In this document: positions 1-11,509 of the stretch, in pieces
Layout of the letters: each line of letters opens with the position of its first letter
How positions within the stretch are numbered: position 1 is the first letter of the stretch
Source: Hyaloscypha bicolor E
Taxonomy: Eukaryota; Ascomycota; Leotiomycetes; Helotiales; Hyaloscyphaceae
DNA length: 64,000 bases
Assembly (NCBI RefSeq): GCF_002865645.1
Contig: NW_020194618.1
Location: 124,001 to 188,000, forward strand
Direction of reading: 5' to 3'
Made by a program: the position numbers and the translations under genes
Notes under the pieces: model-generated
The model's database searches: none
What the model was told of the DNA's origin: nothing
What the model saw: the letters and a program-made list of their open reading frames with translations, nothing else

Positions 1-2150
1 GTTGCTATTCCTCAAACTAGGAGTACAATGCTGACTTGGTATAGGTTTGGAAAGAAAGAAATGACGAATGGTAACCAGCAGGAGCCTAAGAAGATGATCA
101 AAGATGTCTCGAGGCTGTGGCAGTATATCAACGGCGGTATGCCGCAGGATTAGCTGTCAATTGGCGAGGATTTTGGGGCGTTCCAGGCTGGGTTAGCGAT
201 CAGTGTCTTTCTTGTTAGTGAAGCTCAAAACCGTAGTAGATGATTCTTTGCATATAATCTCAAGTTTCGAAGTCGTGAAGCGTTTCAAGGGACCACGAAG
301 AGATTCCCGTGAAAACAGTAAGAAGTGGACGTACCCCCAAAAATGTATTTTAGCGAGGTCATTGCACCCCACCAAGCTGTAGAGGATCGAAGAGCCATTT
401 GGTGAATCTGCATCCTGGGGATGGGGAACTATGCGCAAATCAGGAATTTGGGTAGGGTCAAGGCATCAGTTCCGATTGACTGCGCAGCTACAGGTGTCGA
501 TCAGGTGGGGTCTGCACCAGAGCACGCGAAAGAGCCTCCTTCCCACTTTCGAATATGAAGCTTTTTATAAGATAAAATGTGTAGCGATATGTATTTCTAA
601 AGAAGGGGGGTTTCTGCGGATATTGACAGCGCAATGTGAAATGGGTGCCTTGGATCTTACACCAGTGGTGCCACAGTCGCGAACCCGAGAGAAAACAAAG
701 GGTAAAATCATATGCAGCCATCCGCAACGGTGTAAAACGAGCAAACACTGCACTTAGACATAAAAGAGAACGAATTCCGGTTAAAAAGGATTTCAACAAC
801 ATAATTGCGCCATATCCTATACCCCAGGTCACTGGATATCTGTTTTCATGCTGTGTATCTGGAGACGAGACAGACATGCCAAACAGAATTATTCCAGATA
901 TCTACTGGCTTGGCCAGAGAAAGCTTCCATCTATTTGGCAATGAGGACACTGGTTCTCAACCACCTTCATGTCTCCTAGAAAGAGCTCCCGCTGACAATG
1001 GCGTATCATCAAGGGATCCAAGGAAAGCGGCTCCGTCTTGCAAGAAAGCCGTCGTCTTGAGGTTCACAATAGATTCTCGACACTAGGAGTTGTACCTACA
1101 ATACGCCGATAGTTCACCAAGCAGCAGTGATTACAAATGATGCGGTTTTGGGGTGCTGATGGCCAGTGTTGTATATTTGAGTGAATCATCGAAGGCATTG
1201 TAGACGGCTCAGCTCAAAACACACAGAGCTCTTTGTTCCGAATTTTGGTCGCTCATCTTTAAAGCCTAATCAGACTTCCCTTCCTACATGCTCTTTCGTA
1301 TCTGGCTGTTGGCGGTTGATATTTCGATCGCCCTTGAAGGCCTTGAAGGACGAAGGAGGCTGATGTGTATATGGCTACCGAAAGTGCTGGAAGTTATTCC
1401 ATGCATTATGCTGAGCCCGGCCTAGGGTGCCGCTGATGGGTCCGCAAATGCGATGCAAGCCATTTACATATACCACTTCAAGCGCTTTGTTTCCTGTGGC
1501 AGCAGTAAAAGAGCGTTGCTGTAACAGTTCCGAGGTCTACTGAGTGTTCCATCCCAAATTACTGATTGCGCACTCGTCTTTATCTCTAAATGTGGAACTT
1601 TTGATTTGTCTGCGCAAATGCGTGTGATTGCAGATCAGATTCGTAGTCTCGAGTTGCTAGGCTTGAAGCCATTGCTCCTCAAGCACTCTCTTCTCAATTC
1701 ACTTGCCCCACCTTGTCCCGGACAGACTTCAGCTCCTACCGGTATTCACCGACTTTGTGCACCGCGGTGTTAACAAGTCATGGTCGACGGGACTGTCCAA
1801 CCCGAAAATACTGGGCGGACGCTCAGTATTTGGGTACCTAGAAACACTGCTGCGAAAGTGACGTTTGGCGGTCATGAGCTGGAGCTATCGGCAAAGACAA
1901 CTCTACTCTACCGTTTCGTCGCCGGACGGTATGAATAATAAGTAATGTCCTCAACTGTTCGATAAGGTTTGGTGTTCCCGCTTATGACGAGTTCTGATCT
2001 TCGGTTCTCCTCCCTTATACCTCCGACTACAAACGCCTGTTCCTCCATCACGTATAGGTGGAAACCAAGTCACGACAACGGTCTCTATGGGTCCGAGCTA
2101 CTTGAAACGTCTACTTCAGAGCTCTTCCTTTCCGGGCGGCAACGGCAACT
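1..2150. other. Gene-poor stretch, no gene recognised
   Basis: Only short open frames occur on either strand, the longest about 130 codons. None shows a recognisable domain, a convincing exon structure or a family resemblance. Base composition is mixed and normal, unlike the AT-rich DNA that begins just after the G run at 2151. I see no tRNA, repeat array or clear transposon end. The stretch may be old decayed coding DNA or intergenic sequence. Confidence 0.5.
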
Positions 2151-2173
2151 GGGGGGGGGGGGGGGGGGGGGGG
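2151..2173. repeat. Homopolymer run of 23 G
   Basis: The plus strand reads 23 consecutive G residues, which end exactly where AT-rich DNA begins. Runs this long are rare in fungal nuclear DNA. They are also common places for sequencing or assembly error, so both the length and the junction itself are uncertain. Confidence 0.9.
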
Positions 2174-2506
2174 AATTCGCTAATAAAAAGGCCTAATTTT
2201 AAAAATAATATAATAACTTTCTAATAAAAAACAAAGGCCAGATTTCAATTAAATAAAAAACATTAATACTTATAAGAAACTTAGATGAATGTTACCTAGA
2301 TTGAATTCTATTAAAGATAAAAAGATTTATATAATTATATATTTTAAAAAATCTTTTTATAATTAAAATGATATATAGTTCTAATAAAAGGCTTTAGCTA
2401 AATTACTTAAATAGTATTACTAACTAAATAATTTTTAATGGATCCTACTAATAGAATTTTATAAACTTATTAATTTGAAAATATTATAATATTTTCAAAA
2501 TTCGCT
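2174..2506. repeat. AT-rich island between 8-bp direct repeats
   Basis: About 317 bp of almost pure A/T sequence is bracketed by two copies of AATTCGCT, at 2174-2181 and 2499-2506. The right edge carries a perfect 26-bp palindrome at 2474-2499. There is no coding potential. The composition matches the RIP-mutated block at 55-64 kb, so a small dead transposon fragment is likely. The 8-bp direct repeats could be a target-site duplication, but no terminal inverted repeats accompany them. Confidence 0.5.
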
Positions 2507-3672
2507 CGTATCCGATCTCGGATTTATGAACCGGAGTTCGCTTAAGTAGACGATCAAGCAATCGGGCCCCTCGCTTAGCCCCGATTGCCAAATCGCTCGT
2601 ATCGGTGAACGGGGTGGAACAGCCCCACCATTCTATTTCAAAATATTCGGGGAAAGCTACCCTTCCATCTGGGCGCAAAAGAGGCTTTTGTGGCATCAGT
2701 GGCGTTGCACGCCAGCGACGCAAAGGCCTTGGGGAAAACAAATAGAAGACAAGCGGTTCCGGCAGCTCGATTTAGTGTCCATCGGAGAAGAGGAAGATTT
2801 TCCGACGATCCGCAGTCTCGTCATCCCTGGGCTTCTTCAATCAACACAGACACTACAGTCCAAACCATCCGTCACCCCGCCATAGCGCCCAAAAAGGAAG
2901 CAATCCCTCAGCTTGTTGCCGCGTACAATTGCACTGTCCCAGACTCCAGTCGAACCAGCTCCAAGCGCTGCGGCACTCATCAGAGCCTGAGGTTCAAATC
3001 GGAATGGGCTTCAGGGCTTATGATTCATGTGATTCTCCTTACTGTCTTATATTTAGCTTTACTCTCTGCTCTAGCTAGCTCTCCAATTTGATCACAGTTC
3101 AAGGCATCTGATACCACCCTGAAGCTCACATGATGTGGGAGGTACCGAGATGCTCAGCTTCTGCAAGTGCTCAGTGAGACCAGCGGGTTCTATTGTTCAG
3201 ATATCATGCGGTATGTTCGCCTTGAATACGTCCGGTGGTTTATTCGAAGTGCTCGGCGGTCCCAGTTGATCTCGATGCTTGTTCCTTCCAAACAGCGGTC
3301 AGAAGCATCCAGCCCGGCGCGATTTTGCCCTCGCCAGCCCCCAGCCGCCCTCCCTCTCGCGCTCAAAATGATGTGGCTTGCTCAAAGTGTGCTTGAATTC
3401 TCCACCTATCTCTCAACTTAAACGTCAGATAGAAGAGCGTCTCTTTCAGAACAAACCCAACACCAAACTCTCTCATTCCGCCTAGTTATGACCGTGCAAT
3501 CTGCTACGGAAAGCCGTAAGAATCACTTGTGCCAGCGAGAAACGTGATTTAGCGTTTACTGAAGAGAATAAGTATTTTAAGTAGTAGTAGTGGCTTAGGG
3601 ATGGGTAGGGGGGAAGGGGCGGAGTGTAGGTGCGGGCGAATTTTAGTGGGGTGAACAGTAAACAGTAAACGT
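2507..3672. other. Intergenic stretch, nothing identified
   Basis: GC content returns to normal here. Open frames up to about 130 codons on the plus strand (around 2690-3091) and 85 codons on the minus strand overlap each other and resemble no family I know. I do not call a gene. Confidence 0.4.
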
Positions 3673-3674
3673 TA

Positions 3675-4044
3675 ATCGCGAGGTTTCCACCAGTTTCGCC
3701 TATTTCCCTAAAAATAGGCGAGGTACACCGAAAAGCAAATTTCAGCGAAACGCAAGTTGATTTTCTCGCGGGCAAAATCGTCTTTTTGGTCCGTGCGTCG
3801 AAAATCAAAATCGCACCTTACTCTTAACTTGCTCGTAGAATATTATTTTTGGTGAGCGAAACTTAATAAGAGTATCTAAATCTTATTTTTATTACTTAAA
3901 TAACACTTTTGCTTCTTCGGATTTCTTAGGAGAAGGCGTGGTTAGAGAGAAATAAAAAAATATTTGCGTTTCGCTGAAATTTGCTTTTCGGTGTACCTCG
4001 CCTATTTTTAGGGAAATAGGCGAAACTGGTGGAAACCTCGCGAT
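3675..4044. mobile_element. Foldback MITE, Tc1/mariner-like, TA target duplication
   Basis: An 83-nt segment at 3673-3755 recurs as its exact reverse complement at 3964-4046. It forms near-perfect terminal inverted repeats around about 208 bp of AT-leaning spacer. Both ends abut the dinucleotide TA (3673-3674 and 4045-4046), so the element proper is about 370 bp starting ATCGCGAGG and ending CCTCGCGAT. A TA duplication is the hallmark of Tc1/mariner transposition. Each arm contains its own 9-bp hairpin (CGCCTATTT/AAATAGGCG) with a CCCTAA loop. No transposase frame is present, so the element is non-autonomous. The identity of the two arms suggests recent insertion or activity. Confidence 0.85.
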
Positions 4045-4300
4045 TAGAACTCATACTTGCAAAAGGCGACAAGGGTGTGCCGACCGGGGTCTGTCAGAAG
4101 GGTATCTAAATCACGTTTCTCGTTGGCACAAGGATCCCGTAGACTGCGGTAGCATCACTGCTTCTTGCCTCTGCAGCGCCCACCAAAATACCAGCGCGAT
4201 GCCCTTCTCGAATGGATTAAAAGGAGATGAAAGGTATGATCTCTTGAGTCCGACATGAACCCTTCCATCCTCTCGAACGAAATTTGACAGTTTGCTGACG

Positions 4301-5143
4301 ATGGACACTCTCCAGAGCACTCAGGCTCCCCCAACACGGCCGTTCCGCTGCGATGAATGCAGCAAGTCCTTCTCGAGGCAGCACGAACTCAACCGCCACC
4401 TAAGTGAGGCCAAGGCTCATCAATCTGCCCTAAAATGTCTCTTCCCTGGATGTGAAAAAGCGTATCAGAGACACTTGAGAACTAAAGAACACTTTTGGGA
4501 CGAACATTCAGACGAACTTGGTAGGTTCCATGTCTCCGTGTCCACCAAGAGTACTAATAATGTACCAACAGTCTCTTCTTGGGAGCAGCATACGAACAGG
4601 CAGAGGCTGGAAAGTCAAGCTGCTGGGGCACAACCTCTGCCTGGCTTACCATACCCATCCGAGTTCTTCAGTACTGGACCCCAGCATCCATTGATGTCTA
4701 ATAGCACAAGTCTTCAGCCAAACACGACGTACGCTCCCTGCAACCTACCCTATCAACAAATGCAGCCGTCCTACCTGCCACAAGGCCAACAAGGACACTC
4801 CGTGATCTCAAGGTCCCAGAGTGGAATGTCTGCAACGCCTTCGCCGCCGTCCTTCACGTCACCAACCTTGCCATACAGCAACATTATCTTCAGTCCAATG
4901 GCGCTCCCATCAGCCTCCCAATATCCAATATCAACTGGGATCTTGTCTTCCTATGATGTGCGCCCATCGATTTACGGCGTGGCAGCGCCCAACTTCGATC
5001 CAGCTGTGGGAAGGGGGATCAGTGCGCCTGTTGGGGAAGGCACATACGAGTTCCACAACGAGACTATGGACGGTGTTGAAGGCTCTGGAAATGCACAAGG
5101 ATCCGGCAATGGAAACGTCGCGCAGAACTGGGACCGATGGTAA
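4301..5143 (+). CDS. C2H2 zinc-finger protein, putative transcription factor
   Basis: The frame opens at ATG 4301 and gives about 280 residues. Two adjacent N-terminal zinc fingers are visible. The first has C17, C20, H33 and H40, with an unusually long His-His spacing of six residues. The second has C46, C51, H64 and H69. After about residue 75 the protein is low-complexity, rich in Ser, Pro, Gln, Tyr and Gly, as in fungal activation regions. A 51-nt segment at 4521-4571 has GT...AG ends and is a multiple of three, so it could be an intron that leaves the frame open either way. DNA binding in the nucleus is inferred from the fingers; the targets are unknown. Confidence 0.75.
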   Translation: MDTLQSTQAPPTRPFRCDECSKSFSRQHELNRHLSEAKAHQSALKCLFPGCEKAYQRHLRTKEHFWDEHSDELGRFHVSVSTKSTNNVPTVSSWEQHTNRQRLESQAAGAQPLPGLPYPSEFFSTGPQHPLMSNSTSLQPNTTYAPCNLPYQQMQPSYLPQGQQGHSVISRSQSGMSATPSPPSFTSPTLPYSNIIFSPMALPSASQYPISTGILSSYDVRPSIYGVAAPNFDPAVGRGISAPVGEGTYEFHNETMDGVEGSGNAQGSGNGNVAQNWDRW

Positions 5144-5639
5144 ACCCGGCGGCATGAAGACTTACTTGTCCTCCCGCTATGCGTGCCCGGAAGACATCAT
5201 GTCAAATCTAGATCGGTGGCCGGATCGGCATTCCATCTTATTGGCATCTTAGTCTGTTGTTTGTGGCATGTTCTATGTTGTTTCGATCGGATATTGCCTT
5301 CCCTATTTCGGGTTCTCGTTTTAGCAGGGCTTAGTATACTTTCATCCTTCCGCAAAATGGGAATATCGCAGTTGCTTTCTAGCGCATGACCTTCCTGCTT
5401 CTCGATCCAGAGCCTGTAAATATCCACATACAAAATTGCTTTTTCTCTCAGATTTTTACAAGAAACGAAACAGCAGTAATAACCTTAGTCAAATGGTGAT
5501 TATTGTATTGTGCCCCCTGAACTTTAGTGGTCTACAAATCCTAGCCCGCCGTACCCCAAAGTCTGCTAATGCGATGAATTTGTAGGTGCTTGCTGCGACT
5601 ATTATGTAAACTTTCCCTCATTCATTCCTTGTTGCAAGA

Positions 5640-6025
5640 CTAAGGATTTGCTGATAAATATGCAGCTGTGCGTTGAGTTGACGATGGCTTCCCAAAGCGG
5701 AGGTAGATGTGGTGTGCGGTAGTCCCGCTGTAGAATGCGCATTCGGATCCTGTCAGGTTGTAATAGAGGAAGAAGGTCGAGAATACTTCATTTGTTAGAG
5801 TGATCTCAGTCACACAGTTTCCTGAAACCCAATCTTCGGGATCCACGACTCCATTGAGGACATATCTGCCAACCGGTCGGGTTATAGCGAAGCGAAGGTT
5901 TACCCAAGGAAAGCCCCGTAAGAAAAGCCTTAGTAGCTGACGAGAGATGCATTTCCTTCGGATTTCTTCCCATCTGCGCTCCTAGGGTAGGCGTCAACAA
6001 TGGAATGATATCTGTTGCTACTGTC
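5640..6025 (-). pseudogene. Decayed alpha/beta-hydrolase peptidase (TAP-like)
   Basis: Minus-strand translation shows a serine-hydrolase nucleophile elbow, GFSYG, near 5915-5929. It is followed by PDRLAD and then, in another frame, NGVVDPEDWVSGN and a Cys-containing region ending with AHHIYLRF. This order is that of fungal secreted tripeptidyl-aminopeptidase-like alpha/beta hydrolases. The reading frame is broken: a stop at 5930-5932 stands where the family has Trp before GFSYG, two more stops follow, and a one-base shift comes before the DPEDW segment. The N-terminal part and the C-terminal half are missing or unrecognisable. I call it a pseudogene fragment. Confidence 0.7.
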
Positions 6026-7074
6026 GTTCAGGAACATCAAGTTCCCCCACTCTCCACACGCAAGAGAGCCTCCACAAAGTAGACATCTCCCGAGCTTGCA
6101 ACCTGACCCCGGTTTCTATGCCTATGCTGCTGCTTGCCATTAGCTTTGAAGGGGAAGAGGAATAGGGGAGAAACTCAGTCCAGGCTATCGGAGTCGCTTC
6201 CCTTCGGAGGGGAAACCTTCTCGACGCTCCTCTCCTATCGAGACTTTCACTTCACCAGTCTCTAGAGGGGCATGTTTCGCGTCACTGGGCACTGGCTTTG
6301 CGATGCTAAGCTTTTAACCCTTTCTGTAGTCAAATTTAACGCTGCCCAGCAGAATGGGTGTATGCGGCGTTCCAATCACTGCGAGGATGATGAAAAGAAG
6401 ATGCGATCGAGTCCGAGAAAGCAGTGGCGCTCGAAAAAAGGGGGAAGGCGGGGGCGCCACGCTCCTACTGTAGCTTCAGGGGCTTCTCGCTAACCCTGGA
6501 AACTGGGGGGTGGGATTCTGGCCCTGGCACTCTTCAGACTTGAAGAATCACGTAATTCGCAACTCAGTTCAATTGACCCAAGTCAACTTCGTCATGTCTA
6601 CAGCGACCTTCCACTATGAGCAACGGCGTTTGGAGAACAGTCGTCGCTCTTCCTGTTGAAGCACTTGAGAAGAGGAATAGCCGAAAGGTGAGCTTCCGGG
6701 GAGACACAGCGCGATCTTTTCAATTGTCTGAGTTGAATGGAATGAAAGCGGTCGAGGATACTTGGAATGATCGGGCGGAAACGTTGGGAGGGTGATCTCA
6801 TCATGGGCACACCGTTTTGATGCAGCGACTCCTTCTTGGCACTTCCACTACGCGAAAGTCAACAAGCAGTTATTATTAGCCTGCTTCGGAATCGCTCTCA
6901 CGTGACATACAAAGACGAGTCTCTGATCTCTTAGGTAGAATTTCGGAAGACGTCTGCTTCCGCAGTTTGCAGCTTGTTTGAAAGTTTTGTCTCCCAGCCG
7001 TGCTTGGAATTTCCCCTCTCCTTTCTGCTTTTGAACTCCCCACTGAGCAAAGGTATGAACGCAAACCTGAAAAT
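6026..7074. other. Intergenic stretch, nothing identified
   Basis: Short unrelated frames only. Minus-strand sequence around 6030-6110 may extend the hydrolase fragment upstream (a weak SSGDVYFVEALLRVESG segment), but it is interrupted. The last few hundred bases form the 3' flank of the aspartate-semialdehyde dehydrogenase gene. Confidence 0.35.
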
Positions 7075-8359
7075 CTAGATGTAACCCTTTAGCACTGCAG
7101 CCTCTGCATTCAATATTGAGGATCCAGCAGCTCCGATAACAGCTATGGCAAGTTAGAGGAGAACTACCCAAAATGTTGGAGACTTACTGTTGTGACTTAA
7201 TGCAACGAATTTTAGATCAAAAATCCCGCTCTCGTCCGCTCTAACCCTGCCGACACTAACCGTATACCCATTCTGCGTATTTCTGTCAAGTCTAGGCTGC
7301 GGTCTATCCGGCTCCTCCATCACCAGAATCGATGGCTCAGGAGCAGACGGGCATCCCAAGGTTTGCGCCTCGCTGATATATCCACTCAGCGCTTTCTTGA
7401 CAGCCTCTGCCGTTGGTTTAGGCCCACTCCTGTTCTTGAATCTCAGCGAAACGCAAGCCATATGCCCATCCAGAACAGCAACTCTGTTGCAAGCTGCCGA
7501 AACCTTCAAGTCTGACTGGTCCATGAATCCCGTAACCTCAGAATTGACCGTCCCCAGAATTTTCTGTGCTTCTGTCTCCAGCTTGTCTTCCTCCCCAGAT
7601 ATAAAAGGCACCACGTTGTCCAGAATATCCATTGAGCTCACACCCGGATATCCAGCACCACTTACTGCTTGCATAGTCACAACACTGACTTGATCGACCT
7701 CACCAAACTCTTTCTGTATTGCGGCAAAGGGAATGACGATACCAATGACTGCACAATTCGAATTGCAGACCAGGAAGCCCTTTTTGAGATTATAGTGTTT
7801 TCGCTGATGAGGAATAACGTCGAAATGAGGTAGGTTGACCGTAGGTACGACAAGAGGAACGAGAGGATCTCGTCTGTAGTTCTTCGCATTTGAGAACACA
7901 GCCAATTCCGCCTTGAGGAACTCCATCTCTGTCCACCCCAACATTAGCCTCCCTCCCAGCACAGAGGATGCCAATTAAGCTCTTACCAATCTGCCCAGCA
8001 ACATCTGCATCCAGCCCGCTGAACACAATATCGCAATCTGCGAACTCGCTAGCCTTGCACTCCTTGACGATCAGCTCTTCGACGTGCTTCCCCATCGGCG
8101 AGGCTTGCTTCCACTTCACGGCATCTTTGTATTTCTTGCCCGCAGAGCGAGAGGAGGCACCGACGGCATGGAGGGTGAAGTATGGATGCTGGGCGAGAAG
8201 GAGGATGAAGCGTTGGCCTACTGAACCTGTGCAGCCCAGGACTCCTGTGGGTTGTTAGAATGTATTAAAAAGGGCGATGGCGGGGTAATCAGTGAAGACT
8301 TTGAGTCAACTTAGGGCGAGTAACATACCGCATTTCTTTGTAGGAAAGTTCGGAGCCAT
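7075..8359 (-). CDS. Aspartate-semialdehyde dehydrogenase
   Basis: This enzyme makes aspartate semialdehyde from aspartyl phosphate with NADPH, the branch point to threonine, methionine and isoleucine. I read four exons: 8329-8359, 7987-8244, 7188-7928 and 7075-7142. They are joined by three GT-AG introns of 84, 58 and 45 nt and give 365 aa, the usual fungal size. The N-terminus has the dinucleotide-binding [10 protein letters not shown] segment. The catalytic cysteine lies in CNSNCAVIG. The acid/base His is in the [11 protein letters not shown] segment, and the C-terminus ends in a typical [11 protein letters not shown]. All joins keep the frame. The yeast homologue is HOM2. The enzyme is cytosolic and absent from animals. 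Confidence 0.95.
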
Positions 8360-10159
8360 TGTGTGATAGCTGGAGGGACAATTGGCAGAGAACTGGTGGT
8401 GGTAGTGAAGTTGTGGAGGGCGGTGGTGAAGAGAAATTTATTTGAATAGTCACAAGGCTGGCGAAATCGGGCGTGTCTCGGCTCTTGGTGGGGCCTAGAA
8501 AATCTCCACTTTCAGTTCATTCTACATACCTCACATCAGCCTTTTCGAATCTCGACCGAGATTTCTTGTTCGGCCTTGATTGTGACTGGCAATTCCTATC
8601 ATTCATTTTGCGCGTGTTCTGTAATGCCTCTTTAATCCGTTCCGTTTCAAAAGAATTCATCCCGGGAGCCTCTGGCATGACTGAATTGACCAAGAATGGT
8701 CCCCTGGAAAGAAGTTCCACTCGAGGATGACATTTTCTATTTCTGTTGTGTAACTTGTTTAAGACGAATGAGATATTACCCCGCATTGTTTTAGTTCTCT
8801 CAAGTTGCTTTTGCCAACCTCAAGTCTCGCCAAAATCTCCCACATCAAGAGGTTTCGTTGGTACCTCTTCGGGTCAACCAGGCACGCTTTGATTCAACTG
8901 TACCACAACCAGCACCGTTCTGATAATGGGCTGGGGCACACATATCGTAGCTGCTCAAATATGTGCGTGCGACGTGCAAGTAAGGTTGGAACAACCATTA
9001 ACTCTATATACGATCATATGTCCCTTAGCAATTGCTCACGACGTAGAATGAAAAATGCAATGGCGAAGCGAGAGCATATAAGAATTCCTTACCAGACGGT
9101 CTATACAACTTTGTATCTATACGACTAAGGCTTTTCAAGTCCGTGGTAAACCATATCTCGAGCGAGGCGTACGTCTGATCTCAACAATACCGACATCTTT
9201 CACGTCTCTATCTCCAAGAAAATGCATGACAACTTTGTGGACCATTCCGCAAAGTACGCAACCCAAGTCACTGCTGGCTTCAAACTCGGAAAGTGGTAGC
9301 CTTTCCAATCTGGCCTCGAAGTCTGACCTGCTCCATATTTGTTGACATTTGAATAGCTTAGCTCATTAAGTACGTTGTCGTCGACGTGCATTACATTTGG
9401 CCGCTCTGAGACTCGATAATAGAGAGCCAGGAAGACTGGTCCGGCAAGGCGGATGAATTTTTAGGTGAGTGGCCCTACGCTTGAATAAATATGACGTTCT
9501 GACACCGTATGGCAGCCGAGATCAATGGATTCATTCTCCAATCGAAGGTACCGCAGTGCTGTCTAGCGCTCTGAAGTGTAACCTTGGCGCGTCTGAAATA
9601 TAATGGAGCTCTGCCAAGAGATTACCTTTACTTTCCTCTCTTTTGGGTGCTTTGGATCTAAGCATCAGACTTACGAAACAGAAGACTCTCTCTTCTTCCA
9701 TCATAATCACGCGGTCCTTCCTCAACCTCACTAAAAAACTTTTCTATCATCGCTCCACTGCTCCAGGGAATCAAATATTTGAGAGATTTCTTGTTGATTT
9801 CTCAGACCCGAGGCCATGGTTTCATCTCCTTACTCAAATTATCTCCTCTCATTTCTGGTGTAAACAGAGGCTGCGAGGGAAAGGGGCGTAAGCGAGACGC
9901 GAATTCATGACGATATATACGAGCTTCACAGCCAGGCCTTATTCCAGGTTGTCTTCTTATCTCTGCTGTGATAAAGGTCCTTATGTATACTGTCAATTCA
10001 TGCGTAGGATGGACTGGTGCTCTCAGGGCTGAAAAGGGAAGTTGCGATGGTCCTACGCTCGCTCCTCCCTCTTGTCACATCACAACCTGTCTTTTATCTC
10101 AGGAATTCGCCCTTCTTCCGGTTCATCACATATCAATTTACATATTCTCCGCACGCTCA
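8360..10159. other. Intergenic stretch, nothing identified
   Basis: Only short frames. A minus-strand frame at 9200-9391 (63 codons) has protein-like composition with a GYHFPSLKPAVTWVAYFAEW segment, but it has no extension or partner exon that I can find. It could be a remnant of a larger gene. Confidence 0.35.
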
Positions 10160-10235
10160 TCAAGTATCCATTCACTCATTGATTAACGCATCCGTTCATC
10201 GCTTAACACATCCATTCATCGATTGACTCGTCCAT
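10160..10235 (+). repeat. Three imperfect ~20-bp tandem repeats in hydrolase leader
   Basis: Three to four diverged copies of a unit resembling CATCCATTCATCGATTGAC lie end to end, directly upstream of the hydrolase start codon. They probably fall in the 5' leader of that transcript. No function is evident. Confidence 0.6.
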
Positions 10236-10262
10236 TTGCGTACGCCCAATCAATCCGTAACG

Positions 10263-11276
10263 ATGGAGCATTCAGATTTCCGCGCATTAGAAGGGAACAT
10301 CATGGCCGCCCCCGCCGTCAGGAAATCCGTCCAGTCCGCAGATAACACTTCCATCGATTACTGGGAATACAGATCCCGGGGCTCCATCCCTAGCAAAGCC
10401 CCAAAGCCAGGTCTTTTAATCCTTCACGATGGTTTCGATTCAAGCAGCACGTATAAGGACATGGCATTAGCACTATGGACATCTTTCGACGTCTACGTCC
10501 CAGATCGACGTGGACGAGGCTACAGCGGTCCTTATCGCCCCAACTCCAACTTGCAGACCGAAATCAACGACCTCAAAGCACTTCTTGGCAAAACGGGAGC
10601 ACAAAATATACTTGGTGTGGGCAGCGGCGCTGTGATTGCACTACACGCTGCTCTTCAAGTCGCTGCGACCACCAATTTTTTGATCAGGAAAATAGCCGCT
10701 TTTGAACCAGCGACCATACCAGGAGGTGTTGAGGAATTTAGAGAGCAACGCGATATACTTGAGCAGCAAGTAGACGGCTCGAATGTGACCGACCCTAGAG
10801 CTTTGGAGACGGCAATGAATATCACTCAGACAGGGAGCCTGAAGCAACAGGAGCGAAGGAGTATTGTGCCAAGATGGCTGTCTAAACGATGGTCAGATTG
10901 GCGCTCTAAACAATGGGCGGAGGATACCTTACAAAAAGACGAGAGCCGAAAAGGTACAACATACTCTCTAGGGAGGTTGTTAGGGCCGCTGAAGGGTGAA
11001 ATTCGTTCCTGGGAAGAGATTAGCAGGAGGTTCGAGGCATTGTTCAGATTGAATCAGCTGAACGTCGAGATTTTTCTCAGGGTGGTAGTGAGAGTCCCAA
11101 TCACTTCAAGGAAAATATAAGAGACTTCAGGAAGCTGCTTGCGAGAGCAAGGTATACGCAGTTCGGAGGGATGGACCATTTGGGCTTGTCCAATACTGCC
11201 GATGGAGGGGATCCAGAGAGGGTGGCTATTCATCTCAGGAAATTCTTCCTTGATATACCCGAAGAACCAGTAGGAT
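10263..11276 (+). CDS. Alpha/beta hydrolase with an apparent frameshift
   Basis: Translation from ATG 10263 shows the alpha/beta-hydrolase fold order. The oxyanion strand is GLLILHDGFDSSSTY, followed by VYVPDRRGRGYSGPY and a nucleophile-elbow position reading GVGSGAV, where a central Ser fits the GXSXG pattern. The frame closes at 11120. The family's C-terminal segment, with GGSESPNHF and the likely catalytic His in FGGMDHLGLSN, continues in another frame to a stop at 11274-11276. The shift maps near the T run at about 11071-11075 and equals one missing base. I see no intron that would reconcile the frames. It is either a recent lesion or a sequencing indel. The substrate is unknown. An SDR and a methyltransferase follow on the same strand. 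Confidence 0.7.
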
Positions 11277-11509
11277 AGGCGGCATACGTGGCGTAGACTT
11301 TGTGGCAGAATGGGCGGTGTGAAGCCCTGTGTTTCCAGAACTCAGTCCCTGTATCCCCACTATTTGGATCGGCAGCGTGCAGCAGGATGCGGATGCGGGG
11401 TCTGGAACGCGCAGCTCTGCTCTGCCTAAAACCAGCGTATTTAACTTTCAAGCGTGCAAAGTTTTATCCTCCTTCTGAAACATTCTTGCAGACTGATGTT
11501 GAATTTGAA

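Noticed and set aside
2151..2173. G run as a telomere or chromosome end
   Set aside because: Fungal telomeres are TTAGGG-type repeats. A pure G run inside a contig does not fit.
2690..3091. 133-codon plus-strand frame
   Set aside because: No domain, no splice partners, and skewed Arg/Ser/Pro composition. It overlaps another frame on the opposite strand.
3700..3730. CCCTAA motifs as interstitial telomere repeat
   Set aside because: Only one CCCTAA occurs per MITE arm, as a hairpin loop, with no tandem array.
4521..4571. Definite intron in the C2H2 gene
   Set aside because: GT...AG ends are present, but the segment keeps the frame and its branch site is only ACTAAT, so I leave it as optional.
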